Assembly: GCA_019155185.1 (NCBI GenBank)
Contig: CM032808.1
Coordinates: forward strand, 8,360,716 to 8,424,715
Length of the DNA: 64,000 nucleotides
Direction: 5' to 3'
From: Beaufortia kweichowensis
Taxonomy: Eukaryota > Chordata > Actinopteri > Cypriniformes > Gastromyzontidae
The translations under genes and the position numbers were made by a program. This document shows positions 48,615 to 61,345 of the stretch, piece by piece. The notes beneath the pieces were generated by a model, which did not search any database, was not told the DNA's origin, and saw nothing but the letters and a program-made list of their open reading frames with translations. Each line of letters opens with the position of its first letter. Positions within the stretch are counted from its first letter, which is position 1.

Positions 48615-48647
48615 GTATGTATGTGCGCGCGCGCGCGTGTGTGTGTA
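48615..48647. repeat. Alternating purine-pyrimidine tract (GC/GT), Z-DNA prone
   Basis: 33 bp of unbroken purine-pyrimidine alternation: GTATGTAT, then GC repeats, then GT repeats. It lies about 0.6 kb downstream of the likely minus-strand start site. Confidence 0.75.
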
Positions 48648-48839
48648 GTACTGTACCAATAGACACTCGGCTACAATGTGTCTGTCGGTACAGTACAGTA
48701 CGTGCCTGCTACAAACTAGGCCCCATACACAGCAAGACACTCTTCTCGCCGGCGACCTGTGCAATGTCAGCCAAACTAACAAGCACTAACACGCATTAAA
48801 CTCGCCTGTGGTGTTCTACAATCATGAGAAATGAGAATA

Positions 48840-49330
48840 AATCGTTTTAGCTTTTCGGCTCGCGATCTGTCAAACCATGCCGCTAGCGCACACACCGGAG
48901 ATAGCTTCGTTTGGCAAAATAACACGAGCGAATGTAACCCGCGAGGTCTGTGAATATCAGAGCACGTCGTGCAGCTCACCTTGTGGATGTTTGGCGGGTT
49001 TTCAGACAGATCCGGATGATCCAGAGAAGTGAAAACGTCCAGGCGGTTCGTGTATCCAGTGTAGAGTGCAGAGACACGAGTGCACACAGTGAGCCGATAC
49101 CTCCGCGGCGTGCCTTCAAACTAATGTTTCCTCCTCCTAAAGTCCTCCTTTCGCTATTTAGGACATGCACTAGGTTCTAGGTCTTGGGTTTTTTCCCCCT
49201 TGGTTGCGAGGGGGGAGAAAAAGTGCTCTAGCCGGGCTGCCACGAAGGGGATTTGAAATGAGGAGAAATACTACGATCGCTCCTCCCTCCCCGGTCCCGC
49301 TCTCATGTACAGTACCATTGGGCGCGTATA
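48840..49330 (-). promoter_or_regulatory. CpG-rich promoter region, minus-strand gene
   Basis: This is the densest CpG region in the window. Read on the minus strand, a CCAAT box (GCCCAATGG, 49315-49323) is followed by a GC-box-like GGGGAGGGAGGAGCG (about 49278-49292). Then comes a pyrimidine-rich CTCCCCCCTCGCAACC and the proposed first exon. No minus-strand TATA box is seen. On the plus strand a TATAAAA lies at 49327-49333, so a divergent transcript is possible. The promoter call is inference from composition, motifs and the adjoining splice donor. Confidence 0.5.
48980..49200 (-). other. Probable noncoding first exon, minus strand
   Basis: The 3' edge is a strong donor: CCACAAG then GTGAGC (exon end 48980). 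No ATG opens a long frame in the exon; the only ATG near its start makes a two-codon frame (ATG TCC TAA, about 49157-49165). All three phases look untranslated, so this would be 5' untranslated sequence with the coding start in a later exon. The 5' edge at about 49200 is a guess. The downstream gene is not identifiable here. Confidence 0.4.
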
Positions 49331-49398
49331 AAACTATTTAATAAACTATCTACCGCTCTCTACAGGACTAACACTGTAAAATACACTGTAAAATGATT

Positions 49399-49399
<1 letters not shown>

Positions 49400-49450
<51 letters not shown>
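49400..49450. repeat. (CT)n microsatellite, 51 bp
   Basis: Unbroken CT dinucleotides, just upstream of the promoter on its minus-strand orientation. It explains the arginine-glutamate repeat in the open frame at 49360-49590. Confidence 0.95.
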
Positions 49451-49453
<3 letters not shown>

Positions 49454-49539
49454 ACACGGTGGATTATTATTGCGGAAGCTGCTGTCAGGACGACGTGACA
49501 GTGTGCGTCCGTCCTTAATTCTGATGGAGAATACTCACC

Positions 49540-50072
49540 TCTGCGCCACTGTTCTGAGACTCGTTTCAATGTTTTAAAATAATTGTGCATGACGTTAGAG
49601 TGTTAAAATATATCATGTAAAAACTAAATATTTCATTATTTGTTTATTTATTTATTTTAATTAATTGGTTTATTGATTTGTTGACATACTATAATATATG
49701 TGGCAAGTCCTGAACAGAAGTGCCATTCTTCGCTTGCCGTCTTTATACTTTGCAACAATTGAAATTAACTTTAAAAACTGGCAAATCATAAAATATTTGC
49801 ATGGTAAAAAACATTTGCTCACTGTTAAATAGTTTAAAGAGAGAGAGATTTAATGTGAGAATAGATTTTTGAGATATTTTATGTGGGACAAAATCTGCAT
49901 CCTCCCACCATATCCTGGGGTGTAATTGCACAATAGTATTTTAATGCAAATAAAGTGGTAATATTGTACATTTTGTACAGATTTTATTTTATTGATTCTT
50001 CTAGACACATTTCAATATTTAAACAATTATGAAACACAAAACAGTTCAGGAAACAATAAAAAAATGTGAAAA
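49540..50072. other. AT-rich noncoding
   Basis: TTTATTTATTT and TTAATTAATT runs at 49635-49680. No gene. Confidence 0.45.
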
Positions 50073-50160
50073 ATTAGATTAGATTCAACCTTATTGGCAT
50101 TGTGCAGTAGTCAAGTACAGAGCCAATGAAATTCAGTAAATATATTGATCCCTGCAAAGG
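50073..50160 (-). repeat. Retroposon-like 3' tail joined to U2 pseudogene
   Basis: On the minus strand the sequence after the U2-like part reads GAATTTCATTGGCTCTGTAC ... CAATGCCAATAAGGTTGAATC, then TAATCTAAT. That ending resembles the tail of a common teleost retroposon with a short TAATC repeat (from memory). It suggests the U2 copy was inserted as part of a chimeric retrotranscript. Confidence 0.45.
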
Positions 50161-50304
50161 GGAACATGCTGTTCTTAGAGACACTGCAATACCAGGTCGA
50201 TGTGTGGAGTGGACGGAGCAAACCCTGCATCCATATCTGTATCAGATGTCAAACTAATAAGAACAGTTACTACACTTGATCTTAGCAAAAAAGCAAAAGC
50301 ACTA
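50161..50304 (-). pseudogene. U2 snRNA pseudogene, internally deleted
   Basis: On the minus strand the 5' half is clear: GCTAAGATCAAGTGTAGTA (the branch-point-pairing GTAGTA is intact), then TGTTCTTATTAGTTTGACAT and CTGATACAG. It then jumps to the 3' part: GCTCCGTCCACTCCACACAT, CGACCTGGTATTGCAGT. The middle of U2, including the Sm-binding site, is missing and the 5' terminus is degenerate, so it cannot be functional. U2 normally pairs with the intron branch point in the spliceosome. Confidence 0.85.
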
Positions 50305-51609
50305 AATATTAAACTGCTGTTCTGGCCAACAAGTTGAAATGAAGAATAATTAAAACGCATGTGACAACTTGCCCCAATCTGGAACTTAGGACAAATTCCT
50401 TCTTTCTGAGAGCAAATTGTTTTGATTTCAGTTAAAATAATTTTATTATATAGCAGGCCTTTGCCTGTTAATCACAAAAAGGGTACACCTTTAATATCTT
50501 CTCATGGTTAAACATGTATAGGTGAATATTCTCGATTACTTTCAAATGGAATTGAACTACATTCTTACATTTCATGCTTTTGGGGATTATAAATTATGCA
50601 CTTTTTGATGTATCATAGAAACACATCATGCCCAAACTATTTTAGCATTCAAAGACACACTTCCTAATGTATAGAGATGTATTCCAGACATTTCCCTGAA
50701 GTGTATACCATAAGCTTTCAATAACAATTTGAATTATTTGAATTTCATGGTTAGACCAAAATATCATTTGGCTTCATGTGAAAGACACAATGTACCCAGA
50801 GGAAAATTGTATTGCTGCTTATTTCATATCTCAGGGGATTTGATGTAGTGCTCAGTTGTTTCATTAAAGTGTAATCTTTATCTCTTCTCTCTGTTTCCTC
50901 TAAAATTGGTCTTTGTTTTCTTTTTTCTTTGCTATTTGCAAAAGTGTTGTGCTAAATCATACAGTAAACACCTAGAACTCCTATAAACACTGAAAAAATA
51001 CAGGGTTTTTGCAATAGGACCAACTGTTTCTTAGCATAAATTATACTGAAACTCTTGTATCACCATATTACTCTTAAGTATCTTCTGTGGACAAAAGCTA
51101 ATGATCAAATGACTTAAACACAGTCTAAGACTTCTCTTCTTTATCTAGAGTACAAATGTTAAAAAATCTGTATAAACACTCCTGCTTGACTTTGATGTTT
51201 TCTAGTTTACGTCAGGGACTGATTTAAGCTGCTAAGAATATCTCATCCAAAATTGTACTCGTCCTGACACAAATGACAACAATATATGAAATCCCTTTAA
51301 TCTCAGTAGGGTGCTAGTCCATAGATAATATTGCAAAGTGTAAATATCATAAAATATATACAGATTTTAATGCATATTTTGTGCAGGGTTCTTTAACAGT
51401 TACACTTACATGCGAGTAAGACGCAGCGTTATTTTTCTGTCATCAGACTATTATCATTATTGATGTTCAAAATATTTTAAACACATTGCAGGAACAACAT
51501 CCCACACAGATCTCTAATATGTCTTATAAGTGATTTTCAGAGTAGTGAAGCTGTGTATGTTTAAAGTTTAAAAATAAAGTTTAAATTAGTTTCAACTTAT
51601 TTTCAGTTT
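50305..51609. other. Noncoding, nothing recognised
   Basis: AT-rich. No supported gene. Confidence 0.45.
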
Positions 51610-51611
51610 AA

Positions 51612-51650
<39 letters not shown>
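51610..51650. repeat. (AAAG)n microsatellite
   Basis: About ten perfect AAAG units. Confidence 0.95.
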
Positions 51651-51652
<2 letters not shown>

Positions 51653-52158
51653 GTCATGCCATGAGATGCTAAAAGGTTGCTATGGTTGTCATTACAATAT
51701 GTCTGACTTTTGTATTCTGTACACAAAGTAAATGACAATTTAGTAGATTCACATTTAAATGCAATTGTCACTCCCAAAATGTTGCCATGTGTATGTGGTC
51801 ATTGGGTTCAAGCTGGATGAATATTTTGCCCTGTAAGTAGGCAACCTGAAATTGAGCCAGAGGGACAAATAAAAGGCATGATGACATCAATGCACCGAGG
51901 ATTTCTTTCATCCTAATCAAACCTCACAGTATGTTCCTCTTTTAATGGTGTGTCAATGCTAAAACTGCTTTCAAATAAATAAGATACCAAGAAACAACAA
52001 ACATAAAAGTCCAATTTGTCTGTGTTAGATCAGCATACAGTATACCAGTTACAATAAAACACTTTCAACACAGGTAAAATGTACAGGGCTTATTATAGAA
52101 AAAGGGTATAAATCAGCTTTTTATATTTTTTTTAACATGGTAATTTTTAAATGTTTAA
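51651..52158. other. Noncoding, nothing recognised
   Basis: No supported gene or repeat. Confidence 0.45.
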
Positions 52159-52430
52159 TCTGTTAACTGTCACTGTCCCACAGGAGGGACACTCAGGTTA
52201 TTTCACTATTCACTTTAATATTTCATAGATGAATTCCAATCGAATCATCACAAACTATTTATTGCTGGAAAGGTCTAAGATTTAAAAATAGATATTTGAC
52301 AAATTTTCAATAAACATAAACTAAAAAAGTAATAAAAAATGTTATAGTATCTTTTTTAAATACCTGAAATTTTTCAGATTTTAGTGCATTTTCATATACT
52401 AAATACTGTATGTGCAGTGACAGTTATCTA
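52159..52430 (+). mobile_element. TTAA-flanked MITE, near full length (family M)
   Basis: TTAA at 52155-52158 precedes TCTGTTAACTGTCACTG. The interior shows GGTTATTTCACTATTCACTT, TAATATTTCATAG and CAATAAACATAAAC. The 3' end TGTGCAGTGACAGTTATC has lost its last bases and TTAA. There is no open frame. Confidence 0.7.
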
Positions 52431-54229
52431 ATCATCAGAAAGCCAAACTAAATATTACATAAGCCTTTATATTTTCTAGTTTTATATTTTTATTAACTAA
52501 ATTTAACAAATAATTTTTATCTTACATACAGTACCTAATATTCTGACCCTAAAAAATAATGCTGCATTAAATTTAAATGTGCGCTACCACATGAAATGTG
52601 GCCACAAATAGTACTCATACTCGTTTTATAAGATGCTCTGTTACTTAAGCTGTACAAACAAATCAACCTAAAATTACTGATCTACTTCAGATCAGTGATT
52701 GGAAATGGCAATAGGCATCGGTTTAGCCTCTTTTAACCTCTGAGAGCTTCTCTGGGTTTGAATCCTGGAGTTGAAAAGCTAGTTGATTTTGTACAAGAGG
52801 GCAGGAGTTACTGATGTTCCAATCTTTGATAGAGCCACTGCCAACAAGCTAGAAACAGAACCAACCTTTGTGTTGCATGAGATTCCAATGTTTACCCCCA
52901 CAACACACACACACAGTTATTTATTTGTATCATGTACCGAAAGCTGCATTTTCTTTATTAGATAAAAGTGCCTGTTGTTGTGACACTGGTATAAATGAAA
53001 TCCCAATAGAAAGGTTGAAGATGGCATCAAAGAAAGTACACAAATTATATTACAGGCTGTTTATGTCATTACACTCCTGCACAAAGGCAGACCCGTAAAA
53101 GTGGTGCCGTGGCTAATTATGGCATATGTCCCTGTAACCCCTGTATTCATTTAGAAGGATGTAAATAAATAAGGTTTAATCTAGCAAATGGAGAAAGAAA
53201 AACCCAGGAAACATGCATTAGAGCAGAGATCTGATAAAGAACCAAGTGCTTTGGCTAAATCCTCTTGAATAATTGCAGGACCTGGCTGCAGCTGGGGTCC
53301 ATATAGGGAGCCAGTGTGTAATTCTGCTTTAGAAAGCATCTTTTGTTTATATAAAGATGTATAAAAGTTCTGCCTAGAGCTGTTGAAATCACCATCACAA
53401 TTATCAGTGATCCTACATTAACATCTCTTTAAAGAAAAAGATGGGTTAGATGTAAAATAACTACTCTGCTAATGCCTTTTAAATTCAGACTGAATGACAT
53501 ATTGAATCAAATGGGCTGAGGTCATTAAAAATATCATCTACTGTGTTCCACAGAATGGAGAAAAGACATATATAAATCACAACTTAACCGTAAATGAAAA
53601 AAATGAAAGCACAAAAGATTCATTCTGATTATATAAAATCTACCTCTGAATTCTGGCATAGTATAGTTCACAAAGAGCCGGGTAAAGTTTGTTGTCTTCA
53701 ACCTTCTCCTATCTGCGTGCAGCCTTTATGTGGACTGTTTATGTCCTTTGGATGAAAGCTGGAATACATTTGTTGGTGGTGATGAGTCTCTGAGATCTTC
53801 TCTCACCCCACTGATCTTATCATTGAAAATAAACCAAACAATTGAGAGCAGCTCAGATCCGCATTTCAACATACTGGAAAAGATCAGAGAATTCTGTGCA
53901 CTGAATGAGTAAACAGTTTGTTGTTCAAACAAATTCATTTCATATTTGACATGAAAAAAAGTTATTGTGTTTGTGTGATTCAATTTAATATTTTTTTTAT
54001 AGACTATACATCTTACATACTCTTCTTCTAGTTCTTCTAGTGAAACTAAAAAGAAAACTGCCGTCAACCATTTTGTGACAGCGATCTCCTGTTAAGAATC
54101 AGAAGTAAATCGGATCACAAGGCCAGAGTCTCTTACCTAGAAAGCAGCAAAAGAAGGTTATCCACAGAGAAAAAAACATTTTAAAGCTTGTTTACCGACA
54201 AGCGCTGTGTGCTGTGGAACATCTGTGAA
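52431..54229. other. Noncoding, nothing recognised
   Basis: Open frames at 52783-53098 (plus) and 53726-54067 (minus; the plus strand is also open at 53730-53912) have no splice context. Confidence 0.4.
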
Positions 54230-54620
54230 AGTTGTACACTGTAAGATTCCCGAACACAGTCATGAATACGCATCTCATTCAACACTTCATTTCCACTAAT
54301 GGGATAACAGCCGTCAAGCATTAGATTCATCTTTAACTATGCTAATTTTATGGTTCTCGCAAACCATAAAAGTGCCACAGGTTTGCCTTGAAACATGTGA
54401 TTCACTGTCCGGAAACTAATTTTATTACATCTATGAACCCATCAGACGAGATAAGCCATAATTGAGTCTAATATTGTTAAGATTGAATATCAGAACAACG
54501 GATCACCTGATTCCACCCGAGGGGGTTTAATGAAAAGATTCAAAATTGCCATGAAGTCATAAGATTTGACATTATGAGCATGATGTTCCAGCAGGGCTTG
54601 TTGTCGTCTTTCTCGGGTCG
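54230..54620. other. Possible conserved regulatory block
   Basis: Repeat-free, compositionally complex sequence: CAGCCGTCAAGCATTAGATT, AACTATGCTAATTTTATGG (octamer-like), GATAAGCCATAATTGAGTC, TTCCACCCGAGGGGGTTTAA. There is no open frame. Conservation is untested. Confidence 0.3.
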
Positions 54621-56006
54621 TAGCATTATAAGCAAGGAACATGAATAACAAACCTAAAAGTCATGATGTTTTATACACCCCCCACCAAAAGGGAATTTGT
54701 TTATTTTTAACAAAAGATTTTCAGTAGTGCAGCTTTATAAATCTGCCTGGCCACATTTAAATCCAATTACAAAAACAGTGATGGTCAGCAATGGTCTCAT
54801 AAACAATAATATAACAAAGAGTTCAGTGAAATGCATCAAATATCGTTTTATGTAAATCAACCAGCACAAACCCTCATCTAAAGGACCTGAAATGACCTTT
54901 ACTATACTGACTGGTCCATTGGGCAATCCAAAGCATTTGCCTACAAGCAAACATATCTGATTAGTCATACAGTGTTTATTTGTGCGTGCTTCAGTAGCCT
55001 AGTCATCAGTCACAGTTTTCAGCAGGCAAAAATAGAAACAAGAGAAAAATGAGTGCAAGGGCTGTAAATGAGGACACATAGTGACATCAACATCAGACTT
55101 CCTAATCCTAATGTCTACTAATGCCATCAAAGTCTACTTTTTGTTCCAAGTATGTTGATATATCAATGATCAGCGCCGATTTTGGGTCACATTTGTGGGC
55201 ATTTGTGGGATTATCCATGTCAATTTTGTGGGCAGATGTCACATGGTCCACTAGGTTTGAGGTTGAGACCTCAACGACGTTGTTCTTACTTGTATCATAT
55301 CAATTTTTGTTTGAACAGTTCTGGTTGTCTGTGAGAGGAGATTTTCATTTACAACCAATGTGTGAAACCTTTTGCCCCAAGCGACACCAAAGTCATCTAC
55401 TCTAGCCTTATTTTTTGCACTAACAAGATAAATTTGCTGTTCCCTAGGAGAGAAGTGCCCAGGAATCTATCTTAAGGCTAGTGCCACAGCTGGTTTTATC
55501 TGTCTATGTTATCAGCATGTGCATGTTCTTATGCTTATCTGTGTATGACTGTCTAAACACATGAGATTACACGTTTGCAGGAACAGAAATATGCCTTACA
55601 GTGCAAAGTGCCAGCTCTACTGTACCTGTCTTACTAAACCTGTCTTACTAAACTAACACACAGTTCTCAAACACCCTTGCTAATTTACAAGCATTCGTTC
55701 CCAGATTAATTTACTTTGTGTATACAAACTGTCACATTACATTGGCTAGACATGAGCTAAGTGCAGTGCTGCTGCAGTTGTGCAACTAGAAAAACACACT
55801 GAAATGTAACACACTAGTGCACCTTCAAGAAAGTTTGGATATTCTCAAAAATGTTGGTCAGGAAATATTTTAAAAAGTCTATAAAAAGATTGAATGATAC
55901 TGTTAGTTGTTACATAGTCCTGTAAAAATCTTTTCTGGGGAGCCTTTTAAATTGAATAAAGATTTACTTTAAGTCATTCTAAACCAATCGATCAATAAAA
56001 CAGGTG
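54621..56006. other. Noncoding; small tandem duplication
   Basis: Two copies of a 14-bp unit (CCTGTCTTACTAAA) lie at 55625-55652. The open frame at 55121-55405 is unsupported. Confidence 0.4.
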
Positions 56007-56051
56007 AGGAGAGAGAGAGAGAGAGAAAGAGAAAGAGAAAGAGAGAGAGAG
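56007..56051. repeat. GA-rich purine microsatellite
   Basis: GA repeats interrupted by GAAA units. Every base is a purine. Confidence 0.85.
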
Positions 56052-56958
56052 ACTAGGGCTTCCTGCAAAAACTGAATTAAAAGTACACAAGATAACCAGT
56101 TTATCAAGTGCTATGTTTATCATTCATAAGGATCTTTCTGTAAGTGGAGTAATGTAATGTTTTGGCAGTAATCTCAGACGTCTTCAGATCTTTACAGAGT
56201 CTTCAGTATGCGCTGAGAAACTGAAGCCAGTTCTATTGTACGTTTGGAGGTTCAGGTAATGGCTTTTAAGTAAGATTATACTTCAGCATAATATAGTTTT
56301 TCTCAATTGCTAAGACACATTTCCTGAAACCTATAACAGGTTTCTCAAAACTACAACCACAAAATCAAACCTTTAAACTCAATTGTACAAACCTAAAACT
56401 TCAAAAACAAACTCTCTGTATAAAACTATATGAAATTTAAACCTTTGACTTCAAATACACAGACATACACTGAATACTCATTACATACATGAAGATTTAT
56501 TATTTCAGAGCAAATATGATATGATTTGCTATCAGCTGGTAATATCTACATCATCTGCTGCCAAAACAAAACCCAGTCGATCATTCAGAATCATGAACAC
56601 CCCAACCATAAACAGTCCTGCCTTCAGGCAAGCAATATTGTGTCATTAAAGCAAAGACTAGCAAACTTAAAAAGACTTCTATCAGACTTCAGTTGGCATA
56701 TTTATGATGTGTTCGGGTCCCGTTAGAACTGTATTTATGAGATGAGAACACATGCCGCCATTACGTTGAAACATTTTTAAGCACTTTGTTAAGTGAGTCA
56801 GGCATGTAATTATGAATGTTGACGTTATAATCCTGATGCAATAAGTTTTGTACTGTTAAAAGATTACAAGTAAAACTTTGCATGTTACAATATATTTTGT
56901 TGAATGTATGTTTTATCTTTTTAATTCAACTTATATTAAATGTTGTATTACTGTCATA
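56052..56958. other. Noncoding, nothing recognised
   Basis: AT-rich, A-rich on the plus strand around 56320-56440. Confidence 0.45.
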
Positions 56959-57265
56959 TAAAAATAGAGATGGAGTATTTTTAGGACACTTAAGGCACAG
57001 TTCCCCTCAAGTGGCCTAGCAGCGTTTCCACATATGTAGTTCATCAAATTAACTATGAACACATTCCAAAAACTGTGTGAACCAGAAACTGTCCAAATAC
57101 TTTCCTTATCTTGAATAATACATCAATTGTTTTATCATTTGAAACATAAACTTATTGTAAAATGTTTAGCTTTAATATGGTTTAATATTTTGTTAAATAA
57201 TACAAAAACGTTTATACATTTTTGAGTGTAGCTTAAGTGTCCAAATACTTTCTGGGGCCACTGTA
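56959..57265. mobile_element. Tc1/mariner-type MITE
   Basis: The left region has GAGTATTTTTAGGACACTTA. The right end, as reverse complement, is TACAGTGGCCCCAGAAAGTA then TTTGGACACTTAAGC. The shared AGTATTT..GGACACTTAAG is a degenerate terminal inverted repeat of a fish Tc1-like family (from memory), and the right end finishes at TA. The left terminal bases are lost. The interior is AT-rich and noncoding. Confidence 0.55.
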
Positions 57266-57539
57266 CAGTGAATGACCCAGCCAAGGTCCTGCAGTCATGC
57301 TGTTTGCCAAAATCCTCGTGTGGTTCAGATTTTCACTTCTGAAGTCTGCAAATTAGCAATGTCCTTTACTGGAAAAATCTCTCTGACCTTCCCTTAAAAA
57401 CAAATCTCAAGGTACAGAAGAAAAATTTATTACTGTAATGCATCAATACTTTTTTCCTCAAAGGTTCATTTAGTGCTTACTTCATTATGGGCTTTGGGGT
57501 TCTCTAAAGACTAAAACTAAGCCATACTTTCTTACAATA
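57266..57539. other. Noncoding, nothing recognised
   Basis: No feature recognised. Confidence 0.45.
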
Positions 57540-57800
57540 TAGGTTGTCATTTGGAGGTTATCCCAGTCGCCTCGCTGACATACTGTATGTTGAACCCCGG
57601 GACTGATTTGGTTGGGTGTGATGCCAGGCACAGGAGAGGATGCTGGGTAACCGTGCTGCAGTGACCTCTGAGATTTCAGTCCTCAGCAGTGTTCATTGGC
57701 TCCTCTCCAGCTGGATGCCTCTTCATTTCCCTAAAACAAATCAATCCACGAGCCTGCAGCAGTCAGCAGAGCGCTCTGTTACACACATTTTACAGCTCAT
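57540..57800. other. GC-richer complex block
   Basis: A plus frame starts at an ATG at 57640 (start of the 57640-57855 frame) but shows no domain. The block is repeat-free and GC-richer than its flanks; possibly regulatory or a noncoding exon. Confidence 0.2.
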
Positions 57801-58789
<989 letters not shown>

Positions 58790-59340
58790 AAAGACGCAAC
58801 TTGCGTACTTCTCGCCGCCTGTCTCCGACTTATTCTTTCATTTAATATTGTGTTTTTGAGATAGATAGCTTATGTTCTTCTTGGTGTGGGATTTGCATTT
58901 CAATTCTATTTTTCTGATCTATTTCTCCTCCCTCAAAGGCCCGACACTTTGATGTCCCTCAAATCTCATTACTATGGGATCACTCGACTGCAGATGGCGA
59001 TTTCCGGCGCGTTACACGAGGTGATAAAGTGTGAAATCCCAAACAAGCTTGTGCTGAATGAATAGGAACAGGAAAAAACTGAGAGAGACAAGAAAGAGAT
59101 AGAGAGTGTGATCGGAAGGGTTTAGGCTTAGTGCCACACTGTGACGTCTGTCCGGGGTGTTGGGTTTACCGTGTTTTACGGTAATTAGCATGCCGCAGCA
59201 TGGCATTACCTTCTACTGTTCAATAGCTAAGCCTTAAACAAACCGAACCTTGTACGGTAAACAAAGTATCTTGTCTAGCCGTACGTCAAGATGCATGTGG
59301 ATGACGCACAACCTCTGGACTGAGATGACAGAATGATTAT
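58790..59340. other. CpG-enriched patch
   Basis: CpG is clearly more frequent than in the flanks, for example CTTCTCGCCGCCTGTCTCCG (58808-58827) and GATTTCCGGCGCGTTACACG (58999-59018). No supported exon is visible; the minus frame at 59012-59206 lacks context. It may be an enhancer or alternative upstream promoter. Confidence 0.25.
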
Positions 59341-60293
59341 TATTATGAAACACTTACTTCCAGTCCTTGACTCTGATTGGTCAATAGTTCTGTTTTATTG
59401 AGTCTTGAATGTCCTGTAAGCCGATTTGGATAAATCTTTGGCCGCATCACAGAGGAGCCTATCATTATGCATTGAATTATGTGATTTATGTGCAGACACT
59501 AAATGAAGCCCAGTACATCCAAAAACACAGCTCGGAGCTAACCAACTAATCAAGTTCTTTTGTGGAAATAATGCACAACTCATGTGTTCTTTCAAGCAAA
59601 GAAGAAGACATCTGTGTGTATCGGTCTGAGACATCAGATGGGTCTGTGCAGTGTTCCTTCATGTTTGCATTACAGCGTGTAAGTGATTGCAGGGATTTGT
59701 AAATGCTTTACTTTAAGTGAAAGCCTGCCTTTTTCATTCTTATGTTTATGTCTGTGTGCGTTATAAAAGACATTTGCTTATACACGAGTGTGTCATGCGG
59801 ATGTCAAGATGCTCTGAGAAGCTCTTCACGGACGGCAAGAAATGGAGGGAGGTCACACTTTCTCTGACACATTTACGCTGTTCTTCAGTCCATACTTACA
59901 GAAAACAAACATTTATTTTACAGAATTCCACTCAGCAAGTGCCATGCTTTTAACGGCCTATAGACACAGCTAAAATAATCATGAGGGTCTTTCATGACCA
60001 TCCAGAAGGCTGTCTCAACATCTACAGGCGGGATGTTCAGCGCTGTACTAATGGGTGGAAAGTATTCCTTCCTCTCTTGTTTTTAAATCTCTCTTTATGA
60101 CTCAAGCAGTTACCAGAATCTTGCTCGCCTTTCTTTCTAACCCTCTATTATCTACTTTTATCCAGCTTGGCATAACTTACTCTCTCCATTCATCATCCAC
60201 CTTTTCTCATAGATTATGGTCCTGCAGGGCCTCCGGGGCACCTACATCAACCACTTAAAGGCCCAACCTCAGTGTCTAAGCTATGGAATTTAA
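59341..60293. other. Noncoding, nothing recognised
   Basis: Open frames at 59395-59634, 59717-59953 and 60055-60258 are unsupported. Confidence 0.4.
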
Positions 60294-60586
60294 CCTGTTA
60301 ACACTTAGGTTATTTTACTATTCACTTGAATATTTTATAGTTAAAATCTAATCGTGACCAAATATTGATGAAAAGACACAAGAATTAATATTTGATACAT
60401 TTTTATAACAATAAACATGTTAATGGAAAAATGTTAATGTTGATGTTATTTTTAAAAATACCTAAAATTAATAATTATTATTTATTATTTAAAAATAATA
60501 CAATTTAAATATCTAAAATTTAATTAATTAATTTAATACACATTTTCATGTGTATGCTCAATATGTGCAGTAAGTTATCAGTTATC
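60294..60586 (+). mobile_element. TTAA-flanked MITE, near full length (family M)
   Basis: TTAA at 60290-60293 is followed by CCTGTTAACACTTAGGTTAT. The interior TTTTACTATTCACTTGAATA and TTTTATAG matches the copy at 52159. The 3' end TATGCTCAATATGTGCAGTA, AGTTATCAG is slightly degraded. No open frame. Confidence 0.7.
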
Positions 60587-61183
60587 ATAAAAATAAAATA
60601 AAAAGTCAACCTGGCAAAGTCAACATGTAATGGTAAAGTTCTCTGTCCCTTTTTCTTAGACATGCCCTAAAAATCACTCATTTGGGATTGCATATGTTCT
60701 GCATTCTGCCTGCCGCTTTCACTGAAAATCAACTACAACTTTTAAGTTGCTCCTGTGCTCCCCTGAAACCCCCACACTACTTCTGCTAAAAGCCAGTGAC
60801 ATCACAAATCAGAAAATGCAAAAAATGCTTTTTTAGAACACATGCAATTCAACCATACAACCTATTAAGCATCATAATTGTGCAATTGCACATTGTACAT
60901 TACGCAACTTGATCATTTATTGCATTTTATTGTATTTTTGAAACACAGCCAAAAGAACTGTTGTTCATTTACCGATGTCTTGCTTCTGAGTGTCTGGCTA
61001 CTGCAGTACTCTCAGCCTGAAGACTAGGAACTGACCCCATTTGTCCATAGTGCATCCTAACTCTGTTTGTGTAACTTTACAGTCCCGGCACTCGGCCAAG
61101 TGTCCTTCAAGCACCTTGTTGTTCAATAGTTCCTCACGCAGGTCTCCCTGCTCTTCATTAGCTGAGCAATTTCATCCAAATCA
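60587..61183. other. Noncoding, nothing recognised
   Basis: No supported gene or repeat. Confidence 0.45.
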
Positions 61184-61345
61184 TAAAGAGAACATGATAA
61201 AGAATTAGAAAAAGGGGAACATGTATAAAACAAAAACGAACAAGAAATGAGTGAGAAATTAGTGTAAAAAATAAAGAAAGCCGGAGAGGGAACAAGCTCA
61301 GATCTAGGAGGAGAACATGGAAAAAGAGAATGGGAAATGAAGAGC
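61184..61345. repeat. Purine-rich (A/G) strand-biased region
   Basis: About 160 bp with few pyrimidines on the plus strand (AAAGAATTAGAAAAAGGGGA, GAAAGCCGGAGAGGGAAC). It gives a Phe/Leu/Ser-rich minus-strand open frame that is not a gene. Confidence 0.5.

Noticed and set aside
49360..49590. Minus-strand open frame with an Arg-Glu run beside the promoter
   Set aside because: The central part is the CT microsatellite; there is no splice or start context.
50161..50304. A functional U2 snRNA gene
   Set aside because: The middle of the RNA including the Sm site is missing and the 5' end is degenerate.
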